Shown one piece after another: positions 38,157 to 46,835 of a stretch of 64,000 bases of DNA. Source of the DNA: an uncultured Verrucomicrobia subdivision 3 bacterium (lineage in GTDB: Bacteria > Verrucomicrobiota > Verrucomicrobiia > Limisphaerales > UBA11358); contig CAINLR010000066.1 of NCBI GenBank assembly GCA_903850425.1, forward strand, positions 49,056-113,055. The letters are read 5' to 3'. Position 1 is the stretch's first letter. Each line of letters opens with the position of its first letter. The translations under genes and the position numbers were made by a program. Under the pieces are notes generated by a model. It made no database searches, was not told the DNA's origin, and saw only the letters and a list, made by a program, of their open reading frames with translations.

Positions 38157-38375
38157 TCAAGAACGACGGCTGCCGGTGGCGATACGGCTGAAAAGCTTCT
38201 TCCGATTCTGCGACTCGAAGTCCTCCTTGCTTGCGGCCAGAATGTTCGCGCCGAGATAAAGCGTCAGCAACTCGCTGGAGAACTGGCCGAGCATGTGATT
38301 GGGAACGACAAACATCGGCTTGCCGGAAATGCCGAGCCGCTTCAACTCCATCGCGGCGGCGACCAGCCACCATGC
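38157..38375 (-). pseudogene. Remnant of a phage/plasmid-type SNF2-like helicase
   Basis: A 64-codon frame, extended upstream in frame by WWLVAAA, reads AAAMELKRLGISGKPMFVVP then NHMLGQFSSELLTLY and ends IATGSRRS. This matches a short stretch just after the Walker A motif of very large helicase-methyltransferase proteins of phages and plasmids. The Walker A, the DExH box and everything downstream are missing. Two palindromic repeats lie immediately beside it (38395-38476 and 38488-38632). It is a fragment, not a working gene. Confidence 0.7.
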
Positions 38376-38394
38376 ACCCGGTCACCGTCATTTT

Positions 38395-38476
38395 TGTAGG
38401 AGACGAGGTGACGAGTCTCTCACTTGAAAATAATCTCGGGGCGTCCTATTTAAGACGCCTCACGTCGTCTCCTACA
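38395..38476. repeat. Element B, copy 1: GTAGGAG palindrome
   Basis: The left end TGTAGGAGACGAGGTGACGA and the inverted right end (ACGCCTCACGTCGTCTCCTA) bracket 82 bp. The same ends recur at 54297-54364. It has the form of a short MITE-like or REP-like palindrome. Confidence 0.82.
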
Positions 38477-38487
38477 TTCCGTTGAGC

Positions 38488-38632
38488 ATAGCCCAGCCAT
38501 TTATGGCTGGGTTCACGTTTCGGAAACGTCCAGAGTCCCGTCCAGGGACGAAAGAAATGTTCTGCCGTCCCTCGCGGGACTTTTCCCCTTCTCATGACAC
38601 AGGACCCAGCCATAAATGGCTGGGCTATTTTC
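38488..38632. repeat. Element A, copy 2 (inverted relative to 23431-23580)
   Basis: The ends carry AGCCCAGCCATTTATGGCTG and its inverse CCATAAATGGCTGGGCTA. The core keeps GTCCCG...GGGACGAAAGAAATG and CCGTCCCTCGCGGGAC. Reverse-complementing it aligns end to end with copy 1. Apparent short proteins across it are artefacts. Confidence 0.85.
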
Positions 38633-38676
38633 AAAAATCTATTTGCTCACATTCGCATTAAAAAGACGGTCGCACT

Positions 38677-38705
38677 AAAAAGACGGCCTCCGTTTCCGAA
38701 GGCCG
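38677..38705 (-). terminator. Terminator of the 38729-39460 gene
   Basis: CGGCCTCCG (38684-38692) pairs with CGAAGGCCG (38697-38705) with one mismatch around a 4-nt loop. On the minus strand the stem is followed by GTCTTTTT. It lies about 25 bp past the stop codon. Confidence 0.75.
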
Positions 38706-38728
38706 CTTGGCTTTTGCGGGAATTGATT

Positions 38729-39460
38729 TTATTTGCCCGGGGTAGCGGGCGGCGTCGGCGGTGTGGGCGGGGTGCCGCCGCTGCTGTGACCGCCGCCGTT
38801 GTCCACGATGATGCGGGCGCGTTTCCAGGCTTCAATGAAGCGCTTCCCGGCATCTGTGCCGTCGAATTGCAAAACGAGGTCGTCCATGTCCGCGACTTGT
38901 TCCAGCAACTTCGCGGTGTCGGTCTCCATTTCCTTCAACAGCGTGCTGCGATTCACAATCTGGCCGCGCGGATTATTCATCACGCTGGTAAAACCATTGA
39001 TGGCGGTGGTCAAAGTGGCAATGCGGGCAGGCGTCACGCCGCGGCCGGCGGCGTTGGGTTCGGTCGCCGTGGCGCTGGCGAGGTCGCGGATGGCGGTGGT
39101 CTTGTCGAGCAGGTCTTGCTGGCGGAGTTGCACGATCTCGGATTTGGTCACGTCCACCTGCGCGAGCTTGTCGAGGTTGCCGGTTTTCTTGAAATGATTC
39201 GCCAGCGCGCGGGCAAGAATATAGGCGGCGTCTTCCAGCGCGGTTTCCGCCTGGGCCTTGGCGTCGCCCGCCCCGCCGCTCGCGCCATCGGCCAGCGCGG
39301 CCTTTTGGATGACGGCCGCATAACCGGTCTGGATGCGGGCCAGGTCGGTGGTGAAGTCGGCTGGGTCGTTGCCGGTCCAGACGAGCTTGTATTCTTTGCC
39401 GTTGGCAACGGTGATACACGCGCCAACCATGTTAATTTGGTTCGTTAAGCGAATATTCAT
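38729..39460 (-). CDS. Array-associated helical protein of unknown function
   Basis: 243 residues from ATG 39460 (MNIRLTNQINMVGACITVAN); a longer frame to 39508 exists. The protein is mostly helical and Ala/Asp/Thr-rich (AETALEDAAYILARALANHF, QLRQQDLLDKTTAIRDLASA, ARIATLTTAINGFTSVMNNP, LLKEMETDTAKLLEQVADMD) and ends in a Gly/Pro/Thr-rich tail. No signal peptide or known family. As with the 22022-22636 gene, an array of 21-bp units (39556-40017) lies just upstream and a terminator follows. The two proteins differ in sequence but share small size, helical N-terminal part and array context. Confidence 0.72.
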   Translation of the reverse strand: MNIRLTNQINMVGACITVANGKEYKLVWTGNDPADFTTDLARIQTGYAAVIQKAALADGASGGAGDAKAQAETALEDAAYILARALANHFKKTGNLDKLAQVDVTKSEIVQLRQQDLLDKTTAIRDLASATATEPNAAGRGVTPARIATLTTAINGFTSVMNNPRGQIVNRSTLLKEMETDTAKLLEQVADMDDLVLQFDGTDAGKRFIEAWKRARIIVDNGGGHSSGGTPPTPPTPPATPGK

Positions 39461-39555
39461 GACTTTTGTTTGTTTAAGGACTTGTGACAACACAACTAAT
39501 TGTCTCAACGGGCGTTTGCGTCAAGTCATTTGTGGTAAAACGGCGGATTTACTGG

Positions 39556-40017
39556 GTTTACTGCACACTCTCGATCATCTGGACCGGCGGCGAGCGTGCT
39601 TAACCAGTTGGCGCGGTTATTTATTGAAATCACGGGTGCGTCCGGGGGACCGGCGGGGTCGTTTATCGGCTGTTTGAGGGAATTCATCAGGTTTCCGAAC
39701 GGATTTAACGCCTGTCGGTGGCCATTTATAGACAGTGGACGCGCGTTTAACGGCGGTTGAAGGCGGTTTAACGATTGTCGGGATTGGTTTGCCGAAAGTT
39801 GATCCGGCTTTAACAAATGCCGAAACGGCTTTGCCCAATGCTGAGCTGCCTTCATCGCGGGTGGACCCGGCTTCAATGGCGGTCGGCTATTCTCCGGCGA
39901 ACGTCGCAACGGCTCGAACGGCTGGCGGTGCGTCTCGCGCCAAGGTGGAAGTGCCTCTGGCGATGGTCGCAACGGGGCTGTTTAATGCGCCAACCGCTGA
40001 TGCTGGCGCGGCGGGCA
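39556..40017. repeat. Array B: about 22 degenerate units of exactly 21 bp
   Basis: Register from 39661 gives successive 21-bp units on the plus strand of the type G/C/A-TTTAACG...GG-CG...CGG (for example 39745-39765, 39766-39786, 39808-39828). Upstream, units at 39556-39660 keep the same phase. Units diverge strongly but positions 1-6 (GTTTAA/CTTTGC/ATTTAT) and the last three (CGG) are preserved. There are no spacers. It spans the whole gap between the array-associated gene and the TIR gene. Open frames on both strands result from a period divisible by three. Confidence 0.85.
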
Positions 40018-40036
40018 GTCGGATTCAGGACGCTGT

Positions 40037-43000
40037 TTAAGGCGCGGGCGCTTTCAGCGTTTGTCTGAGGTCTTCCGGCAGGTTGAGGCTTTCGATCCAG
40101 TTGGTGGCGGCGGATGCATCGCGCTTGAGCCATTGGCGGGCGACTTGGATCTGATAGGTCTGACGTTGGACATCATTGGTCACGGATTGGGTCCACTGCG
40201 CGGCGAAGTCGGGATATTTCGCAACGGCTCCATCGAGAAACGCACCGATCAATCCTTCGCTGGCAGTTCCCGCCGGCAAATTCGTCAGCCATTTCGCCGC
40301 TGCCGCCGGTTCGGATTGCGCCCACTCCTTGACCACTGATTGCACCTGCCCCGGTTGTGCATTGGTCTCTGGAAATGAACGCAACCAGTTGGCGGCCGCT
40401 TCGGGGTCAAAGGCGGTCCACTTGGTAGCCAAGCCCTTGACGACGGCGGCTTGGTCAGTGCCCGCCGGCAGGGCAGTAATAATTTTCGCCGCCTGCTCCA
40501 TGTGCGGTAAATCGTAGCTGTGCGCGGCCAGTTCCAAGATACTTTGCCGCAAGGTTGCGTCGGTGAGCGGCTGCACCAACTCGATCGTGCCTGGCAAATC
40601 GCGCGCGACCAACTGACGGCACGCGGCCGTCAGACATTCGGTCTGCGTTTTGCCCGCTGGCAGTGCGAGCGCATAAGCCGCCAGCCCCTTGGGATCTTTC
40701 TGCGCCCAGTCGTCCGCGCTGGCCAGCAACGCCGCGTCTTGGTTCGTGCCGGCGGGGAGGCTGGCGATCCAATTGGTGGTGGCGGCGAAATCCTTTTGGA
40801 TCCACGCCTTGGCAATCTCACCCAGCACCGCGCCGGATAATTCCGAATGCTGACTGGCAAATAGCGCGGCGGCCGGCGCATCTTGATTCGCCCAGTTGAT
40901 AAGGACATGGTTGGTGACGCCCATGCGTTCGGCGGGCGCGGCAAGCGATTGCGCCCAGTCAAGCATCGCGGCGGTGTTGAGGCCAATGCTGTGATCGCAC
41001 AATTCAAGAATGGCGCGTTGCCGGTAATCGCCCGGAGGCAGATTCTTCACTACGTCCAGAGCGGTCGCGGGAGCTTGCGCGATTCTCTGGCTCAATACGC
41101 ACGCCAAGGCCATTTCCTTGGCCGGGCCGTCCGGCAACTGTTGGCACGCATTCGCAGCGGCATCCAGGTCTTTCGCCGCCCAGACATCAAACGAGGCAGC
41201 GATCACCTGATTGCGCCAGGTTCCGGCGGGGAGCTCCTCGGAGTCCGGCTGCGCCTCCAGCCATTTCAAAGCAGCCTCGGGGTTATGTTTGCCCCAGACT
41301 TCCAGAATGACGGCGAGCATCTGGCCGTCGGCATCCCGGCCGGGAACCTGAAGTCGCTGCTCGATGGCCTGCTGCGGATCGTTGGTGGCCCAGTGTTGGA
41401 ACAACAGCGTGTAAATGGGTTCGCCGGGCGCAGGTTTCATTTCGTTCAAGCGAACGAGCGCGTTGGTGAGCTGGTCAGCGGGCAAGTTGGGAACCGTCAG
41501 CTCCAGGGCGCGCGACTGAAAATCCGCGTTGGTCAACTGACAGCTCCAGTCGAAGGCGGCGGGCGCATTTGTCTTGCTCCAGCAGCCGAGCAATTGCTCC
41601 TGAAAATGACGGCTGGTCGGGCCATCCAAGACCTCCGTGGCCGCGGACATGGCTCCAGAAATTTCCCCGGCGGGAATTTGTGGCGCGAGTGCGTCCAAAC
41701 TCCGGCGACGAGTTTCCTCCGGCGCGATCCCGGCCAATTTCTGGAGCGCCGGCTGAATCTGCTCCCGGCTCAAAGGGCCCGTCGCCAGCTCAGATTCGCT
41801 CGCTGCCACCGATGCAGCTTTCGCCTGAGCGGCGGCGATCTTCTTTTGTTGCCACATGGCAAGACTGGCCGCCGCCATCAACGCGAGCACGGCCATGATC
41901 GCAAAAATCCGGGTGAGACGTCGCGCGGCCAGGCTCCTGGTTTGGATTTCCTGAACTTGCGTTTGCGCCGCGCGAGTTTGGTTTTGCGCTTCCAAGGCTT
42001 TATTCTGCACTTCCTGAAGTTGCCTCTGCGCATCCCGCGCCTGGTTTTCTATTTGCTCGATTTTGTTCTGCGCTTCGCGGAGTTGATCGCGGGTTTCTTC
42101 AAGCTGCTTCTGTGCTTCGCGCGCCAACTGCTCCGCTGCCAGAACTTTGCTGGCGGCGGCCTGGGCTAGCCTGCGAGCCTCCTCAAGTTGGATTTGCGTT
42201 TGCCGGGCTTGGTCTGCTATTTCCTGAACCTGGCTTTGGGCGGCGCGCACTTGCTCCTGCGCTTCCAAGAATTTGGCTTGGGCCGCGCGAGCTTCAGCGC
42301 GCACTTCCGCAACCTGGCTTTGAGCATTCCGAGCTTGGTCCTGCGCGGCCTGAACTTGGTTTTGCGCCTCCTGAAGCTGGCGCTCAACCTCCGGCGGCAG
42401 GTTTTGGATTTCCAAATCTTTGCGCTGCGCCGCGCGGACTTGATTGCGGGCTTCGTCAAGTTGGTTCTGGGTTTCCTTTGCCAGTTGCTGCGCTTCCAAA
42501 CCTTTGCTTTCCGCTGCCTGAGCTTGGTGGCGTGCTTCCGAAACTTGGTCGAGAGCTTCCCGCGCCTGATTTTGAAATTCCTGAACCTGGTTTTGAGCAG
42601 CGCGCGCTTGGTCCTGCGCTTCCAAGACTTTGTTGTGGGCCTCCCGGGCTTGATTCCGTGCTTCCTCAAGTTGGCTTGGCTGGTCTTGCGGCTGAGTTTG
42701 GCTGGCTAAAACACTATTCTGGGCTTCCCGGAATTCCACGCGCGCAGCCTCAAGTTGGTTCTGCGCGTCCCGCGCCAGTTGCTGCGCGGCCAGCGTTTTG
42801 CTTTCGGACGCCCGCGCTTGATTTTGGGCTTCCTCGACTAGGTTTTGTAAGGCCTGAAGTTGATTTTGGGCTTCCCGGGCTTGCTTTCGAGCTTCCTCGA
42901 GTTGGCCTTGAGCTTCGCGGGCTTGGGCTTGGGCTTCCTGAATTTGGCTGTGAACGTCGGGCGGCAGGTTTTGCATCGCCAACAATTTGTCCTGGGCCTC

Positions 43001-43753
43001 CCGGACTTCCTTGCGAGCCTCCTGGAGCTGCTGTTGAGCTTCCCGCACTTGAATTTGGGCAGCGGCAAAGCGTCGTTTAATCTCGTGCCCCCACAGTCCG
43101 TTAAATCCCACCCCGAGCAGTCCGGCGATCAGTTGGATTTTGGCGGTCTCCAATTCGATTGCTCCGTGTTCTGGATCTTGGGCCAGCATCTCTCGTTTGC
43201 CATCCCCCTGCCGGGCATCCGCAAAAATGAATCCCCGTTCTCGCCGCGAGACATCGAGCGTTCCATCCGGCTTTACTGGGTGCCGCAACGCCGGAACCAA
43301 ACATTCATCTTCCGCTACCATACCAGATTTGTTGCCATCGCTGGCATTGGGTTCCCCAGCTACGATGATGGGCAAAATCCGGTGACCGCGTCCGAGCTGC
43401 TTGAAATATCGCACCGCCTCATTCACCTGCAGGCTCTGGGCTGAACGGGGCGAGCAGATGACGACCAGACATCTCGATTGGTCCAAAGCCTGGCGAACAC
43501 GCTCGCTCAAGCTGGCGTTCCCCGGCTGCTCCTCCCGGTCCTGAAAAATGGGATCAATCCGGGCTGGAATGAGCTCCGCGCGGGCATTGCTCTGACCGGC
43601 GAATTCAGTGGGGATGGAAAAAGTCTTCAGCGCGGCGTGCAGCCAATCGCCCCAGCACACGCTGCGAATCTCCTGCGCGCCCGGGCGTTGCCCGCAATTA
43701 TCTTGCTGGCTATAGCTGAGAAATGCCCAATATGTAAATTCGTTTTCGGTCAT
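40037..43753 (-). CDS. TIR domain / long coiled coil / membrane helix / C-terminal WA-DP repeat protein
   Basis: 1238 residues. An N-terminal TIR domain (about 8-150) has FLSYSQQD, GDWLHAALKTFSIP, IFQDREEQPG, SRCLVVICSPRSAQS and VNEAVRYFKQLGR. The Glu of VNEAV is where TIR NADases keep their catalytic Glu. A hydrophobic patch (IAGLLGVGFNGLWG, about 205-220) precedes roughly 380 residues of uninterrupted heptads (REAQxxL/EARxQ), then a membrane helix (FAIMAVLALMAAASLAMW, about 615-635). The remaining 550 residues repeat WAxxDPxAAxxWLxxLPxG about every 35 residues, as in an alpha-solenoid. The predicted layout places the TIR and coiled coil on one side of the membrane and the repeats on the other. 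Bacterial TIR proteins act in signalling and immunity; the role here is unproven. Confidence 0.82.
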   Translation of the reverse strand: MTENEFTYWAFLSYSQQDNCGQRPGAQEIRSVCWGDWLHAALKTFSIPTEFAGQSNARAELIPARIDPIFQDREEQPGNASLSERVRQALDQSRCLVVICSPRSAQSLQVNEAVRYFKQLGRGHRILPIIVAGEPNASDGNKSGMVAEDECLVPALRHPVKPDGTLDVSRRERGFIFADARQGDGKREMLAQDPEHGAIELETAKIQLIAGLLGVGFNGLWGHEIKRRFAAAQIQVREAQQQLQEARKEVREAQDKLLAMQNLPPDVHSQIQEAQAQAREAQGQLEEARKQAREAQNQLQALQNLVEEAQNQARASESKTLAAQQLARDAQNQLEAARVEFREAQNSVLASQTQPQDQPSQLEEARNQAREAHNKVLEAQDQARAAQNQVQEFQNQAREALDQVSEARHQAQAAESKGLEAQQLAKETQNQLDEARNQVRAAQRKDLEIQNLPPEVERQLQEAQNQVQAAQDQARNAQSQVAEVRAEARAAQAKFLEAQEQVRAAQSQVQEIADQARQTQIQLEEARRLAQAAASKVLAAEQLAREAQKQLEETRDQLREAQNKIEQIENQARDAQRQLQEVQNKALEAQNQTRAAQTQVQEIQTRSLAARRLTRIFAIMAVLALMAAASLAMWQQKKIAAAQAKAASVAASESELATGPLSREQIQPALQKLAGIAPEETRRRSLDALAPQIPAGEISGAMSAATEVLDGPTSRHFQEQLLGCWSKTNAPAAFDWSCQLTNADFQSRALELTVPNLPADQLTNALVRLNEMKPAPGEPIYTLLFQHWATNDPQQAIEQRLQVPGRDADGQMLAVILEVWGKHNPEAALKWLEAQPDSEELPAGTWRNQVIAASFDVWAAKDLDAAANACQQLPDGPAKEMALACVLSQRIAQAPATALDVVKNLPPGDYRQRAILELCDHSIGLNTAAMLDWAQSLAAPAERMGVTNHVLINWANQDAPAAALFASQHSELSGAVLGEIAKAWIQKDFAATTNWIASLPAGTNQDAALLASADDWAQKDPKGLAAYALALPAGKTQTECLTAACRQLVARDLPGTIELVQPLTDATLRQSILELAAHSYDLPHMEQAAKIITALPAGTDQAAVVKGLATKWTAFDPEAAANWLRSFPETNAQPGQVQSVVKEWAQSEPAAAAKWLTNLPAGTASEGLIGAFLDGAVAKYPDFAAQWTQSVTNDVQRQTYQIQVARQWLKRDASAATNWIESLNLPEDLRQTLKAPAP

Positions 43754-43929
43754 AAAGACTCGGCGGATGTTACTTTAGAAAGGCATGAAACCACGAATCA
43801 AAAATGGGCGCATCCTTGGGGCCGCTACTCGCGTCGCACGAACCCAGTCTGCTTCAACTGACCGCCTGCTTGCCAGCGGCTGTGCGCGTTTGAATAAGTG
43901 AGGTCACCCGCGGTGCGCTCACAGCTTCT

Positions 43930-44465
43930 CTCGGCACCCTTACAATGAGCGGCACCGCCACAATGGCTGGCGCGGTGACGATGAAAATTGACCGCGCCGC
44001 TGTCACGAACAGCGACCGGTTGACTGCGCCGGCGGGCACCCTCAACGCGGGCGCGACTTTGGCCGTGAACAATATCGGTTCGACCAACCTGGTGGCGGGC
44101 GACACTTTCATGCTCTTCAGCGCACCCGTCAGTGGTTCATTCAGCACTACAACGCTGCCGCCACTGCCGAGTTCGAGTTTGTATTGGACGAACAGACTTT
44201 CTGTGGATGGCACCATTGCCGTGGCTTCCGCAGTGACCGTCAATACCATCGCCACGAATATCACCGCCACAGTTTCCGGCAGCACGTTGATGCTGTCCTG
44301 GCCGGCGGATCATTTGGGCTGGCATTTGCAGGCGCAGACCAACGCAGCGACGTCTGGACTTGGCACCAATTAGAACACGCGCCTGGTTCCGACGCGGTGA
44401 TCTCCACCAACATCACCATCAATCCGGCGAATGGCTCGGTGTTTTATCGGATGATTTACCCGTGA
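43930..44465 (+). pseudogene. Decayed C-terminal end of a PATR/beta-helix secreted protein
   Basis: From about 43930 the plus strand encodes LTMSGTATMAGAVTMKIDRA, then TLNAGATLAVNNIGSTNLVA and the tail LSWPADHLGWHLQAQTN ... GLGTN, where a TAG (44371) interrupts. The tail resumes in another frame as STNITINPANGSVFYRMIYP and stops at 44465. This is the same tail type as in the 2534-7921 protein. The N-terminal bulk is absent, so it is a truncated, frameshifted relic lying downstream of no promoter of its own. Confidence 0.78.
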
Positions 44466-44726
44466 GCCCGCCCTCGGATTAATTGTCATTTTGGTGTGGC
44501 CTGCTTAGCCGGTAGCCACCGGCGAAATATCGCTGAACCGATCCGCGTTCGATCTCGCCAAGCGAGGCTGCCCAATCCCGGCAGGTAAAATATCGGCGCG
44601 TGTGCGTCCGAACTCCTGCCGCGCCAGATCTCGGAAACACCAGTCAGCGAGTAATCGCCGGCCTGAAAAGCCCGGGGCGCGGTTGGGTCGTCCTCGACCA
44701 ACCGCGCTCCATTTTCAGACCGGCGC
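44466..44726. other. Intergenic region, no supported gene
   Basis: About 260 bp between the pseudogene and the 3' end of the ABC permease gene. Minus-strand open frames overlapping the permease end are out of frame with it and show no recognisable domain. Confidence 0.5.
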
Positions 44727-45935
44727 TCAGGATCGGAACAACACTTCCTCGCGGTGGAACATCCACACAGCCGCGGCCAGCGCGGCGGCGGCATAAACGC
44801 AGGCTGATCCGAAAATGAGCGCGATGTAATGCCAATGCCACGTGCCGGCCAGCATTTCCTTGCAAACCAGGCCGACATTCAACAGCGGCACCAAGGCATA
44901 CGAAGCATTGAGTTCCACGCCGGGCAGCATGGCGATCATGGTGGGAATGATCGCGACCAGCATCAGCGGTCCGCAGTAGCTCTGCGCTTCGCGGAAACTG
45001 CGCGAAAACAACCCCACCATCAGCAGCCCGGCCGAAAGCATTACCGCCACCGGCAGCAGCATCAGGAACACGCCGACCAATCCCCCGACATCAATTGTGG
45101 CCGCCAGCTTCAAGGCTTCCGGCGGCAAGGTTCCGGCCGCCGCCCGCTTGGCGATCAGGAATGTTCCGCTCATGCTGATGATCGAGAGCATAACCGTTCC
45201 CAGCGAGGCGGTCAGCACCATCAGAAATTTCCCCACCACCAGCTCCGTGCGACCGACTGGACAGCAAAGAATCGTCTCCATTGTGCCCCGCTCCTTCTCA
45301 CCCGCCGTCAGATCCAGCGCCGGATACATGGCCCCCGTCAGGCAGAGAATGATGATGAAGTAGGGAAGAATGCCGCCCAGCGCGTTGCCGGCGACCTTCG
45401 CCGGCGGCGCGACATTTTGCCGCTGGATGGTGAATGGTGTTAGCACCTCGGCTGGAACGCCCCGGCTGGCGAGCCGTTCCCGCACCGTCGCGTCCGAGAG
45501 GTTGCGGAAAAAGCCATTCAGGTTTTCCGCCGCGAAGCCGGATTTCATCTCGCCGGCGTATTCGTAAATGTCAACCTTGGTCGCGTCCCCGCGAGCCAGC
45601 ATCGCGTCAAAATCCGGCGGCAGCTTCACCACGGCGCGCACTTTTTTCTCCACGATCTGATTCGTGAAATCTTCCGTCGCCGGGATGACCTGAAGGCTTT
45701 TGGCGGCATTCAACGACGCGAGCACTTTTGACGAGGGCTCGGCTCCGATGATCATCACGCGGGGAATCTCCTGCCGGGCTTTGGTCACGGTCTTGATCAT
45801 CATTGCCCCGATGCCGAACATCAGCAGCGGCATGACCAGCACGGGCACCACGATCATGGAGATGATCGTGCGCCGGTCGCGCAGGGAATCGCGCAGCTCC
45901 TTGCCATAAACAATCCGGATGGCGCGCCCCTTCAT
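44727..45935 (-). CDS. ABC transporter permease, NatB-like
   Basis: 402 residues. An N-terminal membrane helix (ISMIVVPVLVMPLLMFGIG) is followed by a large extracytoplasmic domain (about 50-175), then five further helices. The cytoplasmic motif GEKERGTMETILCCPVGR is the hallmark of NatB/ABC-2 exporters of this class. It is translationally coupled (4-bp overlap) to the ATPase upstream. NatAB exports sodium in Bacillus; relatives export other substrates, so the substrate here is undecided. Confidence 0.88.
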   Translation of the reverse strand: MKGRAIRIVYGKELRDSLRDRRTIISMIVVPVLVMPLLMFGIGAMMIKTVTKARQEIPRVMIIGAEPSSKVLASLNAAKSLQVIPATEDFTNQIVEKKVRAVVKLPPDFDAMLARGDATKVDIYEYAGEMKSGFAAENLNGFFRNLSDATVRERLASRGVPAEVLTPFTIQRQNVAPPAKVAGNALGGILPYFIIILCLTGAMYPALDLTAGEKERGTMETILCCPVGRTELVVGKFLMVLTASLGTVMLSIISMSGTFLIAKRAAAGTLPPEALKLAATIDVGGLVGVFLMLLPVAVMLSAGLLMVGLFSRSFREAQSYCGPLMLVAIIPTMIAMLPGVELNASYALVPLLNVGLVCKEMLAGTWHWHYIALIFGSACVYAAAALAAAVWMFHREEVLFRS

Positions 45936-46669
45936 GGCTGGCCCTCCACGACTCGCACAAAGATTTCCTCCAGATCGGTCTGGCCAGATTGGGCGCGCAG
46001 TTCCGCCAGCGTGCCGTCCACCAACAGCCGGCCGCGGTCAATGATGCCGATGCGGTCGCACAGTTTTTCAGCCTCGCTCATCACATGCGTGGAAACAATC
46101 ACGGTTTTGCCCTGCTGCCGGCACTCGCGAATAAACTGAACAATGGTGTGCGCCGTCATCACGTCCAGCCCCAGCGTCGGTTCGTCAAAAATCATGACGG
46201 GCGGATCGTGAATCAGCGTCCGCGCGATGGACACCTTCTGTTTCATCCCGCTGGAAAGCTTGTCGCAACGGCGGTTTTCGAAGTCGCTCATCGCGAGCCG
46301 GGCAAACACGTCGCGAATGCGGCTCTGCAGCAAAGCTTCGCCCACCGCGTGCAGGCGGCCGAAATACTCCACGGTTTCCCGAGCCGTCAGCCGACCGTAT
46401 AACGCTGTGCCGGTGGAAAGAAATCCGATCCGGGCACGAATTTTCTCCGGCTCGCGGACAGCGTCGCAGCCCGCGACCGAGATGGTCCCCGAACTGGGTT
46501 TCAGCAGCGTGGCCAGCAGCCGCAGCGTGGTGGTTTTGCCCGCACCGTTGGCACCGAGCAGCCCGTATATTTGCCCTGGCTCGCAGCGCAGATTGATGCC
46601 ATCCACCGCGCGCGCCTCGCCGCGCTTCCGGTCGCAGAACACTTTAGTCAATTGCCAGGTTTCGATCAC
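45932..46669 (-). CDS. ABC transporter ATP-binding protein, NatA-like
   Basis: 245 residues. Walker A GANGAGKTT, signature LSSGMKQKV, Walker B VMIFDEPTLGLDV and switch His in VSTHVMSEAEKL are complete. The start IETWQLTKVFCDRKRGEARA and overall pattern match NatA. It powers the permease whose gene overlaps its stop by 4 bp. First gene of the two-gene operon. Confidence 0.93.
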   Translation of the reverse strand: MIETWQLTKVFCDRKRGEARAVDGINLRCEPGQIYGLLGANGAGKTTTLRLLATLLKPSSGTISVAGCDAVREPEKIRARIGFLSTGTALYGRLTARETVEYFGRLHAVGEALLQSRIRDVFARLAMSDFENRRCDKLSSGMKQKVSIARTLIHDPPVMIFDEPTLGLDVMTAHTIVQFIRECRQQGKTVIVSTHVMSEAEKLCDRIGIIDRGRLLVDGTLAELRAQSGQTDLEEIFVRVVEGQP

Positions 46670-46835
46670 AGCGATTGGACCAGCCTAGCTCAGAATGATC
46701 ACGACCGTAACAAAACAAATTCCGTGTGAACGTTGCGGCTGCCCCGTCACGCTTCGCCCCGCCGAGGCACCAAAACGCCGGTTGCTCCTCCAGATATCCA
46801 AGCGACAACCAACGCCTGACAAACTTGGCTGCGGT

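Noticed and set aside
38446..38634. 62-codon minus-strand frame across element A copy 2
   Set aside because: The frame is made entirely of the palindromic repeat and its flanks; similar spurious proteins would be predicted from each copy.
39556..40017. Array B as a diversity-generating retroelement template
   Set aside because: No reverse transcriptase and no matching variable repeat in a nearby gene.
39735..40040. 101-codon plus-strand frame through array B
   Set aside because: Same reason as for array A; no ribosome-binding site and no recognised domain.
44486..44878. 130-codon minus-strand frame overlapping the NatB-like gene end
   Set aside because: Out of frame with the permease and without recognisable domain.
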